NCBI RefSeq assembly: GCF_031456495.1
Contig: NZ_JAVDUW010000003.1
Coordinates: 248,001 to 312,000, forward strand
DNA from: Pedococcus sp031456495
GTDB lineage: Bacteria > Actinomycetota > Actinomycetes > Actinomycetales > Dermatophilaceae
Length of the DNA: 64,000 nt
Direction of reading: 5' to 3'
The notes under the pieces were generated by a model. The model saw nothing but the letters and a program-made list of their open reading frames with translations. It had not been told where the DNA came from and did no database searches. The position numbers were made by a program, and so were the translations under genes. Within the stretch, counting starts at the first letter, position 1. Each line of letters starts with the position of its first letter. Of this stretch, positions 55,612-63,784 are shown piece after piece.

Positions 55612-58380
55612 TCAGCGCTGTGCGGCCTCGGCCGGCTCGCGCGGGTCCGAGGGTTGTCCGAGGCGGGTGCCGGTGCTGAACCGGGATGCCCGGCGGTGGA
55701 CCCGGCGGGGCCGTGCGGGTCGCGGCGGTCGTCCCCCGACAGGGACGGCCGGCTCCATCGCGGCGAAGAAGAGCGACTTGCCGACCTCGACGAGGAGCAG
55801 GTACGCCGCGACCATCCCGAGCAGCGTCAGGTAGAACCCTCCCGGCAGGGACTGGAAGCCGAGCGGGGACGCGAGCGGGGTTGCCGGCAGGACCGCGCCG
55901 GTCAGCACCACGCTCGCCACGGCTGCGGCCAGGGCCAGGCTCGGGGTGCTCCGGAAGAAGGGGACGCGGCGGGTGCGGATGGCGAAGATGATGAGCGTCT
56001 GCGTGGCCAGCGACTCCACGAACCACCCCGACCGGAACAGGGCCGGGCCGGCGTGGAAGAGGTGGAGCATCACCCAGAAGGTCGCGAAGTCGAACACCGA
56101 GCTCAGGGGCCCGAACACCACCATGAACCGGCGGATGAGCCGCATGTCCCAGTGCGAGGGGCGACGCAGCTGCTCCTCGTCGACGCCGTCGGTGGGGATC
56201 GCCAGCTGGCTGGTGTCGTACAGCAGGTTGTTGAGCAGGATCTGCGAGGGCAGCATCGGCAGGAAGGCCAGGAAGGTCGAGGCGCCGGCCGCCGAGAACA
56301 TGTTCCCGAAGTTGCTCGACGTCCCCATCATCACGTACTTGATGGTGTTGGCGAAGATGCGTCGGCCCTCGACGACGCCGTCGGCGAGGACGTCGAGGTC
56401 CTTCTCCAGGAGGATCACGTCGGCGGCGTCCTTGGCGACGTCGGTGGCCGAGTCCACCGAGATTCCGACGTCGGCGGCGTGCAGGGCCAGGGCGTCGTTG
56501 ACCCCGTCACCGAGGAAGGCGACCCCGCCCCGCGTCGCTCGCTGTGCCCGGACGATCCGGGCCTTCTGCTCGGGGCTCACCCGCGCGAACACGGCCGTCC
56601 CCGCCATCCGCTCGGCCAGGGTGGCGTCGTCCATCTGGTCGAGCTGTGCGCCGTCGACGACGGACTCCTCGCCGCCGTCGGAGAGGCCCAGGTCGGCGCA
56701 CACCTTGGCGGCGACGGCGGCGTTGTCACCGGTGACCACCTTGACGTCGATGCCGAGGTTCCCGAGCCGGGCGAGGGAACGGTCCACGCCGCGCTTGGGC
56801 GGGTCGAGGAAGACGAGGAGCCCCTGCAGGCGGAAGCGCCCGTCGACCGCCGGCTGCGGGGAAGCGCCCGTTGACGTGGTCGCACCCCCAGGCGCGTCGG
56901 GTCCGGCCGGCCCGGGCAGGGCCCGGCACGCGACCGCGATCACCCGGTTCCCGGCCGCGAACTCCGCCCGCAGGGCCTGGGCCACCCGTGCCGGTGCGGG
57001 CACGCACTGCGTGAGCACGGCCTCGGGGGCGCCCTTCAGCACCTCGACCACGCCGTCGAGCGGGCTGTCGCAGACCACGGACGTCGTGCGGGTCTCGTGA
57101 CTGAACGGCACGGTGCTCACGCGGTCCCACCGGGCGAGCCACCCGTCGGCGCGGGCGGCCTCGGGCGACGCCCACAGTGCTGCGTCGAGCGCACTGCCGC
57201 CCACGGCGCCCGCGGGACCCTGCGGCGGTTCGCTGCACAGCAACGCCCAGCGCAGCACCTCCACCGCGTGGCCCGGCGCGCTGGGGATCGCACGCGCGAA
57301 GCCCACCCGGCCGTCGGTGAGGGTGCCCGTCTTGTCGGTGAAGAGCACGTCGACGTCACCGAGGTCCTCGATGCAGACGAGTCGCTTCACGAGCACCTTG
57401 CGCCGGGTCATGCGGCGTGAGCCGGCGGCGAGACTCGTCGACACCACGGCAGGCAGCAGCTGAGGGGTGATGCCGACCGCGATGGCCAGCGAGAACAGCA
57501 GTGCGTCGAGGAGCGGGCGGTGCAGCGCGAGGTTGACCACGAAGATGGAGGACGTCAGCGCCGCACCGACCCACACGAGCAGCATGGAGAACTGGCGCAG
57601 GCCGGTCTGGAAGCGGGTCTCGAGCTCACGGGACTCCAGCCCCGCTGCGACCGTCCCGAACTCGGTGGACATCCCGGTCGCGACGGCGACCCCGACCCCG
57701 GTCCCGGAGTGGACGACCGTGCCCATGAGGGCAGCGCTCGTGAGGTCGCCCACCGGGGCCGTCGCAGCCACGGGCGCCGTCCCCTTCTCCACCGGCAGGG
57801 ACTCCCCGGTGAGGATGGACTCGTCGCACTCGAGGTCGACGGTGGAGACCAGCCGCAGGTCGCACGGGACGACGTCGCCGGGACGCAGCGCCACCACGTC
57901 GCCCGGCACCAGGTCGAGGACGTCGACGGGCCCGTATACGCCGTCGCGCAGGACCTCGGCCCGGTGGCGCACCTGGCTGTGCAGGGCGGCAGCTGCCCGC
58001 TCGGCGCGGTACTCGTTCCCGAACCCGAGGAAGACCGACAGGCCGACGATGGTGCCGATGATCACGGCGTCGGGGCGCTGGCCCACGGCGAACGACACGC
58101 CGGCAGCCACCACGAGCAGGACCAGCAGCGGGGAGCGGAGCTGGCGCCACAGGACGGCCAGCGCACTGGCCCGGTGGGAGGCGATCGCGTTCGCCCCGCC
58201 GGCGGCCAGTCGGGCCTGCGCCTCGGCCGTCGTCAGTCCACGGTCGGGCGTGACCGTGAGCTGCGCGGCGACGTCGGCAACGCGCCGCGACGCCGCCACA
58301 GCCACGAGCGAGCGCGATTGCGCCGGCGCCCTCAGCGGTGGTGGGCCGGTGGCGCGGGGCCCCGGCCGCACGGCCGTCAT
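55612..58380 (-). CDS. mgtA: Magnesium-importing P-type ATPase (MgtA/MgtB type)
   Basis: A 922-residue P3B-type ATPase. Actuator motif ILTGESLPVEKG; phosphorylation site FTDKTGTLTDG; hinge GDGVNDALALHAADV; the MgtA-specific stretch LPSQILLNNLLYDTS followed by IPTDGVDEE near the C-terminal membrane helices. It imports Mg2+ at the expense of ATP. The first 31 residues of a longer open frame are discarded in favour of ATG 58380. A GGGACCT-N2-GGCCC box lies 78-91 bp upstream of this ATG. Confidence 0.92.
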   Translation of the reverse strand: MTAVRPGPRATGPPPLRAPAQSRSLVAVAASRRVADVAAQLTVTPDRGLTTAEAQARLAAGGANAIASHRASALAVLWRQLRSPLLVLLVVAAGVSFAVGQRPDAVIIGTIVGLSVFLGFGNEYRAERAAAALHSQVRHRAEVLRDGVYGPVDVLDLVPGDVVALRPGDVVPCDLRLVSTVDLECDESILTGESLPVEKGTAPVAATAPVGDLTSAALMGTVVHSGTGVGVAVATGMSTEFGTVAAGLESRELETRFQTGLRQFSMLLVWVGAALTSSIFVVNLALHRPLLDALLFSLAIAVGITPQLLPAVVSTSLAAGSRRMTRRKVLVKRLVCIEDLGDVDVLFTDKTGTLTDGRVGFARAIPSAPGHAVEVLRWALLCSEPPQGPAGAVGGSALDAALWASPEAARADGWLARWDRVSTVPFSHETRTTSVVCDSPLDGVVEVLKGAPEAVLTQCVPAPARVAQALRAEFAAGNRVIAVACRALPGPAGPDAPGGATTSTGASPQPAVDGRFRLQGLLVFLDPPKRGVDRSLARLGNLGIDVKVVTGDNAAVAAKVCADLGLSDGGEESVVDGAQLDQMDDATLAERMAGTAVFARVSPEQKARIVRAQRATRGGVAFLGDGVNDALALHAADVGISVDSATDVAKDAADVILLEKDLDVLADGVVEGRRIFANTIKYVMMGTSSNFGNMFSAAGASTFLAFLPMLPSQILLNNLLYDTSQLAIPTDGVDEEQLRRPSHWDMRLIRRFMVVFGPLSSVFDFATFWVMLHLFHAGPALFRSGWFVESLATQTLIIFAIRTRRVPFFRSTPSLALAAAVASVVLTGAVLPATPLASPLGFQSLPGGFYLTLLGMVAAYLLLVEVGKSLFFAAMEPAVPVGGRPPRPARPRRVHRRASRFSTGTRLGQPSDPREPAEAAQR

Positions 58381-58457
58381 CGCGGCACCGCACGGGCGAG
58401 CGGGCGTGGCACGGACCGCATGGCCCGAGCAAACCGGCGTCACGGCATACCCGCGAA

Positions 58458-58471
58458 GGGCCCAAGGTCCC
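58458..58471 (-). promoter_or_regulatory. DosR/DevR-like box upstream of mgtA
   Basis: On the minus strand GGGACCTTGGGCCC, 78 bp upstream of the mgtA ATG. It resembles the mycobacterial DosR/DevR box (GGGACTTTNGGCCC type). Two further copies in this window precede the slipin and the universal stress protein. Confidence 0.5.
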
Positions 58472-58489
58472 ACCGGCGAACCGGACCGG

Positions 58490-60679
58490 TCAGCCCGACA
58501 GCACGACGAGCTGTTGCGTGGCGCGGGTCATCGCGACGTAGCGGTCCACCGCACCCTCGATGCCGTCGCCGAAGGACTCCGGCTCGACCAGGACGACGAG
58601 GTCGAACTCGAGCCCCTTGGCCAGCTGGGGCGTCAGCGACCGCACCCGCGGGGTCCCGGCGAACGACGGGTCGCCGATGACGCACGCGACGCCCTCACCC
58701 TCGGCGTGCTCGGCGAGCCAGGCGTCGACGACGGCGGACAGGTCGCCGACCCGGCCGTGCACGACGGGTCGTCCGCTCGCGCGGACGGAGGTCGGGACGT
58801 TGGCGTCCGGCAGGGCGGCGCGGATCCCCGGCTCCGCCTCCGCCATGACCTCCTGCGGCGTGCGGTAGTTGACCCCGAGGTGCGCCAGCCTGACGCCGTC
58901 GAGGCCGACCCGGTCCAGCCGCTGCTCCCACGACTCGTGGAAGCCGTGCCGGGCCTGGGCGCGGTCGCCCACCACGGTGAGGCTGCGCGACGGGCAGCGC
59001 CCGAGCAGCATCTGCCACTGGGCGTCCGTGAGCTCCTGCGCCTCGTCGACGACGACGTGGGCGAACGGCCCGGCCAGCAGGTCGGGGTCGGCCTCCGGCA
59101 CGCTGCCCCCGTCCACGAGGGCGGCCTGCAGGTCCTGCCCGCGCAGCATCGACATCACGTGCATCTCGGAGTCGTCGGTGGCGATGAGGTCGTCGACCAC
59201 GCGCGACATCTCCTCGCGCTCGGCGGCCTGCACCGCCTCCCGCCGGCGCCGGTCCCGTGCGGCGCGCGGGTCGCCGAGGCGTCGGCGCGCGGCGTCGAGG
59301 AAGGGCAGGTCTGCGTCGGTCCAGGCGTCGGGTTGCGCCCGCTGCAGCGCGGCGACCTCCTCGCGCTCCAGCCAGGGGGCGCACAGGCGCAGGAATGCCG
59401 GCACGGTCCAGAGGTCCCCGACGAGGTCGGTCGGCTCCAGCAGCGGCCAGGCCCGCTCCACCGCCGCCCGCAGTCCCTCGTCCGCGCGCAGGGAACGCGC
59501 CAGCAGCCGCTCGTCGACTTCGGCGTCGTCGGCGTCTCCGGTGTCCGCGTCGGTCCCCGCCTCGAGGCGCTCGGCCACCAAGGTCGCGAGCTCGTCCCAG
59601 AGGTCGTCGCGTGCCTCGTTGTGGGGCGTGCCGGGCGCAGGGGCGTCCATGACGGTCGCCCAGTCCTCGGCGTCGAGCCGGACCTCACCCCACGGCGTCG
59701 GGACGTCGAGCGCCTGCGTGGGAGCCTCTTCGTAGAACCGCGCCGCCGCCTCGACCGCCGTCACCAGGCGCGCCGAGCCCTTGAGTCGCGCCACCTCCGG
59801 GTCGGTCTCCGGGCGGGCCGTGGCGCCCTCGGGCACGAGGTCGCGCAGGGTGCACGTCTGCACGCCCTCTTCGCCGAGGCTCGGCAGGACGTCCGCGACG
59901 TAGGCGAGGTACGGCTCGTGCGGCCCGACGAACAGGACCCCGCCGCGCCGGTGGCCCAGCCGGGGGTCGGAGTACAGCAGGTATGCCGTGCGGTGCAGCG
60001 CCACGACCGTCTTGCCCGTGCCCGGCCCGCCGTCGACGACCAGCGCGCCCCGCGAGCCCGCGCGGATGATGGCGTCCTGGTCGGCCTGGATGGTGCGGAG
60101 CACGTCGCGCATGCGGGGGGAGCGGCTGCTGCCCAGGCTGGCGACGAAGGCGGACTGGTCGTCCAGCGACGCGGCGTGGCCCTGCAGCCCCTCGACGGTG
60201 AAGACCTCGTCCCAGTAGTCGCTGACCCGTCCGCCCGTCCAGCGGTAGCGGCGACGGCTCACGAGCCCCATCGGGTTGGCGTGCGTCGCACCGAAGAAGG
60301 CCTCGGCGGCGGGGGAGCGCCAGTCGTGCAGCAGCTGGCGCCCGTCGTCGTCGCGCAGGCCGAGCCGGCCGACGTAGACGGGCTCGGGGTCGCCGGCGCG
60401 CACCATGTGCCCCAGGCACAGGTCGAGGCCGAAGCGGCGCAGCGCGCGCAACCGTGCCCCCAACCGGTGCACCTCGAGGTCGCGCTCCAGGGCCTCCTGC
60501 CCGGCGCGTACAGGAGCCCGGCGCTGCTCCTCGAGCCGCCGGGAGAGGGACGACAGGGTCTCCTCCAGCGTCCGGGCGATGTCGCCGAAGTGGCGCTCGT
60601 CGTCGGCGATGAGGGTCGGATCGCCTTTTGCGGCAAGGCGTTCCGGGAGCGCGAACGCGCTCGTGGTGGGACTGGTCAC
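58490..60679 (-). CDS. helR: HelR-type RNA polymerase remodeling ATPase
   Basis: A 729-residue superfamily-1 helicase-like protein. Walker A is VDGGPGTGKTVVALH (about residues 213-227), motif II FAHVVVDEAQELT, motif III SLTVVGDRAQA, motif VI YVAMTRATQQL. An N-terminal coiled segment (HFGDIARTLEETLSSLSRRLEEQ) matches the arm that enters the secondary channel of RNA polymerase in HelD/HelR proteins. HelR removes RNA polymerase from DNA and gives rifamycin tolerance in Streptomyces and Mycobacterium abscessus. GTG 60679 lies 53 bp downstream of a rifamycin-associated-element-like repeat. Confidence 0.88.
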   Translation of the reverse strand: MTSPTTSAFALPERLAAKGDPTLIADDERHFGDIARTLEETLSSLSRRLEEQRRAPVRAGQEALERDLEVHRLGARLRALRRFGLDLCLGHMVRAGDPEPVYVGRLGLRDDDGRQLLHDWRSPAAEAFFGATHANPMGLVSRRRYRWTGGRVSDYWDEVFTVEGLQGHAASLDDQSAFVASLGSSRSPRMRDVLRTIQADQDAIIRAGSRGALVVDGGPGTGKTVVALHRTAYLLYSDPRLGHRRGGVLFVGPHEPYLAYVADVLPSLGEEGVQTCTLRDLVPEGATARPETDPEVARLKGSARLVTAVEAAARFYEEAPTQALDVPTPWGEVRLDAEDWATVMDAPAPGTPHNEARDDLWDELATLVAERLEAGTDADTGDADDAEVDERLLARSLRADEGLRAAVERAWPLLEPTDLVGDLWTVPAFLRLCAPWLEREEVAALQRAQPDAWTDADLPFLDAARRRLGDPRAARDRRRREAVQAAEREEMSRVVDDLIATDDSEMHVMSMLRGQDLQAALVDGGSVPEADPDLLAGPFAHVVVDEAQELTDAQWQMLLGRCPSRSLTVVGDRAQARHGFHESWEQRLDRVGLDGVRLAHLGVNYRTPQEVMAEAEPGIRAALPDANVPTSVRASGRPVVHGRVGDLSAVVDAWLAEHAEGEGVACVIGDPSFAGTPRVRSLTPQLAKGLEFDLVVLVEPESFGDGIEGAVDRYVAMTRATQQLVVLSG
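60622..60640. promoter_or_regulatory. Second RAE-like repeat inside the start of helR
   Basis: CGCCTT-TTGCGGC-AAGGCG on the plus strand, overlapping the first codons of helR (residues about 14-20). It shares TTGCGGCAAGGC with the upstream element and has symmetric CGCCTT/AAGGCG arms. It may be a chance codon match, but it sits just downstream of the main element. Confidence 0.3.
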
Positions 60680-60731
60680 GCAGGTCCTCCGTCTGTCGGT
60701 GCGGTGTCCGGCCGGAAGTGTGCGGCACGAC

Positions 60732-60754
60732 GGGGGCCTTGCCGCAAGCCCCCC
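60732..60754. promoter_or_regulatory. Rifamycin-associated-element-like inverted repeat
   Basis: On the minus strand GGGGGCTTGCGGCAAGGCCC, a near-perfect inverted repeat with the core CTTGCGGCAAG known from rifamycin-associated elements in front of helR-type and rifamycin-modifying genes. It lies 53 bp upstream of helR in the divergent region shared with the GSP26-like gene, so both could be induced. Confidence 0.7.
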
Positions 60755-60793
60755 TGTCCGCTATACGTTGAAACTGGAGGGACGTCGCCCGAG

Positions 60794-60819
60794 GTGTGGG
60801 TCCGGCGCAGGTGGGGTAG
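60794..60819 (+). promoter_or_regulatory. Weak sigma-B/F-like promoter for the GSP26-like gene
   Basis: GTGT, 16 bp, GGGTAG; one change from consensus in each element, 38 bp before the GTG at 60858. Confidence 0.25.
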
Positions 60820-60857
60820 GCAGGTGGGACCGGCAGACCACCACCGAAGGAGCCCTC

Positions 60858-61364
60858 GTGACCGACCACGACACCGACCACCGTCCCGACGACGCAGGCG
60901 CAGCGAAGGTCACCGAGCTGGTGCGCGGCGTCAGGATCGCGATGCTGACGACGGTTGCGCCCGACGGCAGGCTCATGAGCCACCCCATGGCCACGCAGGA
61001 GGTCGACTTCGACGGCACCGTGCGGTTCGTCTCCGAACGGGCCTCGCACAAGGTGGCGCACATCGAGGCCAACCCGCAGGTGAACGTCGCCTACTCGAGC
61101 TCGGGCAGCTGGGTCTCGCTGTCCGGCACGGCGCGGATCATCTCGGACCCGGCCCTGTTGGCGAAGTACTGGGACACCTTCACCGACGCCTGGCTGGAGG
61201 GCGGTCCGGAGAACCCCGACAACATCGTCATCGAGGTCGACTCCACCAGCGCCGAGTACTGGGACAGCCCGGGCGGCAAGGTCGTCCAGGTGCTCAACCT
61301 GGTCAAGGCCAAGGCGACCGGGAAGCGCTACGAGGGCGACAACGAGCGCGTCGACCTGCCCTGA
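60858..61364 (+). CDS. Pyridoxamine 5'-phosphate oxidase-family protein (general stress protein 26-like)
   Basis: A 168-residue flavin-binding split-barrel protein: VTELVRGVRIAMLTTVAPDG, SHPMATQEVDFDGTVRFVS and NVAYSSSGSWVSLSGTARI. The layout is that of the GSP26 branch, which lacks the full PNPO active site and probably reduces or stores a flavin rather than making PLP. GTG 60858 has GAAGGAG upstream. Divergent from helR. Confidence 0.85.
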   Translation: MTDHDTDHRPDDAGAAKVTELVRGVRIAMLTTVAPDGRLMSHPMATQEVDFDGTVRFVSERASHKVAHIEANPQVNVAYSSSGSWVSLSGTARIISDPALLAKYWDTFTDAWLEGGPENPDNIVIEVDSTSAEYWDSPGGKVVQVLNLVKAKATGKRYEGDNERVDLP

Positions 61365-61405
61365 CACCGGCCACGCGGCATACCGCAGCGCAGGGCGTGA
61401 AGGTC

Positions 61406-61419
61406 GGGACCTAGGGCCC
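61406..61419 (+). promoter_or_regulatory. DosR/DevR-like box upstream of the slipin gene
   Basis: GGGACCTAGGGCCC, 36 bp before the slipin ATG, the only copy on the plus strand. Confidence 0.5.
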
Positions 61420-61454
61420 GCTCCCGTGCACCGGCACGGACGCATGGTGGACGC

Positions 61455-62354
61455 ATGGCTGTGGTTCTGTCCGTCATCGGACTCGTCGTCGTCCTTCTCC
61501 TCGCGCTCTCGCTGCGGATCGTCAAGCAGTACGAGCTGGGGGTGCTCTTCCGGCTGGGGCGCGTCATCGGGGTGCGCCAGCCGGGCCTGCGGGTCATCGT
61601 CCCCGTCATCGACGTGCTGCGCCGGGTGTCACTGCGCATCGTCACCATGCCGATCCAGTCGCAGGGCATCATCACGCGCGACAACGTGAGCGTGGACGTG
61701 TCGGCCGTCGCGTACTTCCGGGTCGTCGACGCCGTGAAGTCGGTGGTGGCCATCGAGAACGTGTATGCCGCGATCGACCAGATCGCGCAGACCACGCTGC
61801 GCAAGGTGGTCGGGCAGCACACCCTCGACGAGACCCTGGCGGAGACCGACCGCATCAACCTCGACATCCGCCAGATCCTCGACGTCACGACGACCGAGTG
61901 GGGCGTGGAGGTGACGCTGGTCGAGCTCAAGGACATCCAGCTGCCCGAGACCATGAAGCGCGCCATGGCCAAGCAGGCCGAGGCCGAGCGGGAGAAGCGC
62001 GCCAAGATCATCAACGCCGAGGGCGAGTCGCTCGCGGCCACGGCGCTGGGCGAGGCCTCCGACGTGATGATGGCCCACCCGCTGGCCCTGCAGCTGCGCA
62101 ACCTGCAGAGCCTGGTTGAGATCGGCGTCGACAAGAACACGACCGTCGTCTTCCCCGCGCCGCTGATGAGCACCATCCAGGAGCTGAGCTCGTTCCTCGA
62201 CCGGGAGGGGCGGGCCGCGGGCGTCCGTGCCGTCGAGGAGCCCCCACCCGGTGAGGACGCCGGGCGGCTGAGCGAGCCCGCACGCGTCGGTGGGCAGGGT
62301 GTGGGGACCGGCGGTGTGGGGATCGGCAACGGGTCCGGGGTCCCGGCCGTCTGA
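61455..62354 (+). CDS. Slipin (SPFH/stomatin-family membrane protein)
   Basis: A 299-residue protein: an N-terminal membrane helix (VVLSVIGLVVVLLLALSLRI), then the SPFH core with KQYELGVLFRLGRVIG, PIQSQGIITRDNVSVDVSAV and the conserved REKRAKIINAEGES coiled coil. Slipins form membrane-associated oligomers and are often paired with an NfeD protease, which is absent here. ATG 61455. Tandem repeats begin at its stop codon. Confidence 0.87.
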   Translation: MAVVLSVIGLVVVLLLALSLRIVKQYELGVLFRLGRVIGVRQPGLRVIVPVIDVLRRVSLRIVTMPIQSQGIITRDNVSVDVSAVAYFRVVDAVKSVVAIENVYAAIDQIAQTTLRKVVGQHTLDETLAETDRINLDIRQILDVTTTEWGVEVTLVELKDIQLPETMKRAMAKQAEAEREKRAKIINAEGESLAATALGEASDVMMAHPLALQLRNLQSLVEIGVDKNTTVVFPAPLMSTIQELSSFLDREGRAAGVRAVEEPPPGEDAGRLSEPARVGGQGVGTGGVGIGNGSGVPAV

Positions 62355-62373
62355 AGGTCCCGGCCGTCTGAAG
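62340..62373. repeat. Tandem 17-bp repeat at the slipin stop codon
   Basis: GTCCCGGCCGTCTGAAG occurs at 62340-62356 and 62357-62373. The first copy contains the slipin stop codon, so the repeat duplicates the end of that gene. Confidence 0.7.
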
Positions 62374-62388
62374 GTGCAGAAGCCGCCT

Positions 62389-62454
62389 GACGGGATCAGC
62401 CGGCGTGCGACGGGGTCAGTCAGCCGGCCGTCTGACGGGGTCAGCCGGCGTGCG
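62389..62454. repeat. Pair of 21-bp direct repeats
   Basis: GACGGGRTCAGCCGGCGTGCG at 62389-62409 and 62434-62454 (one mismatch), the second running into the convergent UspA stop. The gap between slipin and UspA is therefore built almost wholly from repeats. Confidence 0.6.
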
Positions 62455-63361
62455 CGACCGCGGGGTACGCCGGCGGCAGGACGAGCCGTCGGGCGAGCGG
62501 GTCGGCGAGTGGCTGCACCACGAGCACGTCGCACGGAGGGTCCTCCAGGACGTGGTGCAGGACCGACCCGCGAGCCAGGCCGCCGCGACGGACCGCCGGT
62601 CCCGCGCCGACCACCAACAGGTCCGAGGGACCCACGTCCGCGAGCAGGTGGACCTCCGGCGCACCCCGAACCACGCGGACGTCGCAGGCGTCCACGGTGT
62701 TCCACGCCTCTCCCCGGACCACACTCCAGACCAGGTGCTGGACCACCTCGAGGTCACGCCCCGCCGTGGACACGCAGGACACGACCCGCATGGACAGCCC
62801 CCGGCGCATGGCCGCCTCGGCGGCCACCGCAAGGAGCCTGGGTGAGTCGACCCCGGGACGGAACCCGACGGTGACGCGCGACGGCCGCAGGAGCACGGGC
62901 CCCGGGTCGTAGGCCATGGTCCGGATGGGCCGTGGGTCCTCACGGCCCGGGACCAGCACGGGCCGGGCAAACTGGCGGGCGAGGGCGTCGCTCGTCGACC
63001 CCGGGCGGAAGGGGTGGTGCCCCCGCGTGCGCCGGCCGAGCACCAGCAGCGTCGAGCGGTCGGCCAGCTCCGACAGGAGCGGGTCCTCCAGGCTCTGCGC
63101 GACCACCGTCTCCACCCGGACGGTGGGGTCGGCCTCCTCCGCCTCGGTCGCGGCCCGCTGGACGAGCTCGTGGTCGCGCAGCTCGGTGTGCCCCGCGGGG
63201 TGCCCGCTCGCGGTGCGGGCCGAGAGGTGCTCGGCCACACGCACGACGACCAGGTCCTCGCCTCGTCGTCCCGCCTCGAGCGCGGCCGCCCGGGTCGCGA
63301 TGCCCGAGGCCCACGAGCCGTCGCAGCCCACCACGACTATGGGCGCGTCGCCGATCGTCAT
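62441..63361 (-). CDS. Universal stress protein, two UspA domains
   Basis: A 306-residue tandem UspA protein. Domain 1 opens VVVGCDGSWASGIATRAAALEAG; domain 2 opens around residue 160 (VTVGFRPGVDSPRLLAVAAE). The ATP-binding glycine loop is only partly kept (GSTSDALARQ in domain 1; GSVLHHVL in domain 2), so nucleotide binding is uncertain. A DosR-like box lies 74-87 bp upstream. Actinobacterial UspA proteins are commonly induced by hypoxia and nutrient stress. Confidence 0.85.
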   Translation of the reverse strand: MTIGDAPIVVVGCDGSWASGIATRAAALEAGRRGEDLVVVRVAEHLSARTASGHPAGHTELRDHELVQRAATEAEEADPTVRVETVVAQSLEDPLLSELADRSTLLVLGRRTRGHHPFRPGSTSDALARQFARPVLVPGREDPRPIRTMAYDPGPVLLRPSRVTVGFRPGVDSPRLLAVAAEAAMRRGLSMRVVSCVSTAGRDLEVVQHLVWSVVRGEAWNTVDACDVRVVRGAPEVHLLADVGPSDLLVVGAGPAVRRGGLARGSVLHHVLEDPPCDVLVVQPLADPLARRLVLPPAYPAVAHAG

Positions 63362-63434
63362 TCCTTGCTCACCACCGGTCGGTCGGGGCCCTGCAGCCTG
63401 CCCCGAGCCTGAGTCACCGCGACGCCTGCCACCA

Positions 63435-63448
63435 GGGCCGAAGGTCCC
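63435..63448 (-). promoter_or_regulatory. DosR/DevR-like box upstream of the UspA gene
   Basis: On the minus strand GGGACCTTCGGCCC, 74 bp upstream of the UspA ATG, essentially the mycobacterial DosR pattern. Confidence 0.55.
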
Positions 63449-63475
63449 GTGCAGCAGGGCATCGCGGCGCCCTCG

Positions 63476-63784
63476 TCACCCTCGCCCGAGGTCCCCGTCC
63501 TGGTGCGCGAAGGCGTTCGTGAGGCCGAGCCGCAGGTCGGCCCGGGTGGGGGTGCGGCCCACCTCGTCGCTGAGCGTGCGCCACTCCTGGCCCGCGAGCA
63601 GCGCCCCGAGCACCTCGCCCATCACGACCTGGGTGGCCTCGAGCGCCTCGGTGGGCGTGGGGAAGACGCGGAGCGTGCGGTAGCACTCGTGCTCGGCGAT
63701 CTTGACGCTTCCCACGAACCCCCAGCCGTCGGATGCGGGGGAGTGCGTGATGGTGATGTGGAACTCTTCGGAGGAGGAGAACAT
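63476..63784 (-). CDS. DUF1876 (dsRBD-like) protein
   Basis: A 102-residue protein with a beta-beta-alpha pattern: EEFHITITHSPASDGWGFVG, then ECYRTLRVFPTPTEALEAT. This fits DUF1876, the family of M. tuberculosis Rv1738, a DosR-regulon protein. ATG at 63784 is chosen. It lies upstream of the UspA gene on the same strand, 114 bp apart, with the DosR-like box between them. Confidence 0.75.
   Translation of the reverse strand: MFSSSEEFHITITHSPASDGWGFVGSVKIAEHECYRTLRVFPTPTEALEATQVVMGEVLGALLAGQEWRTLSDEVGRTPTRADLRLGLTNAFAHQDGDLGRG

Larger units (their letters stand above)
3900..61770. repeat. Dispersed octamer GTATGCCG
   Basis: GTATGCCG or its complement CGGCATAC occurs about 34 times by eye, for example at 3900, 7765, 10212, 29850, 53495 and 61763 (plus) and 36297, 58443 and 61376 (minus). 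Copies fall in all three reading frames and in at least four intergenic gaps, so codon use does not explain them. Spacing is roughly one per 1.9 kb with no strand preference. Confidence 0.7.

Noticed and set aside
58381..58489. Mg2+ riboswitch before mgtA
   Set aside because: No M-box-like architecture could be recognised by eye; the region is short and better explained by the DosR-like box.
62340..62373. GCCGTCTGAA, the Neisseria DNA-uptake word, occurs twice
   Set aside because: The two copies come from one 17-bp tandem duplication, and the word is not seen elsewhere in the window, so it is coincidence.
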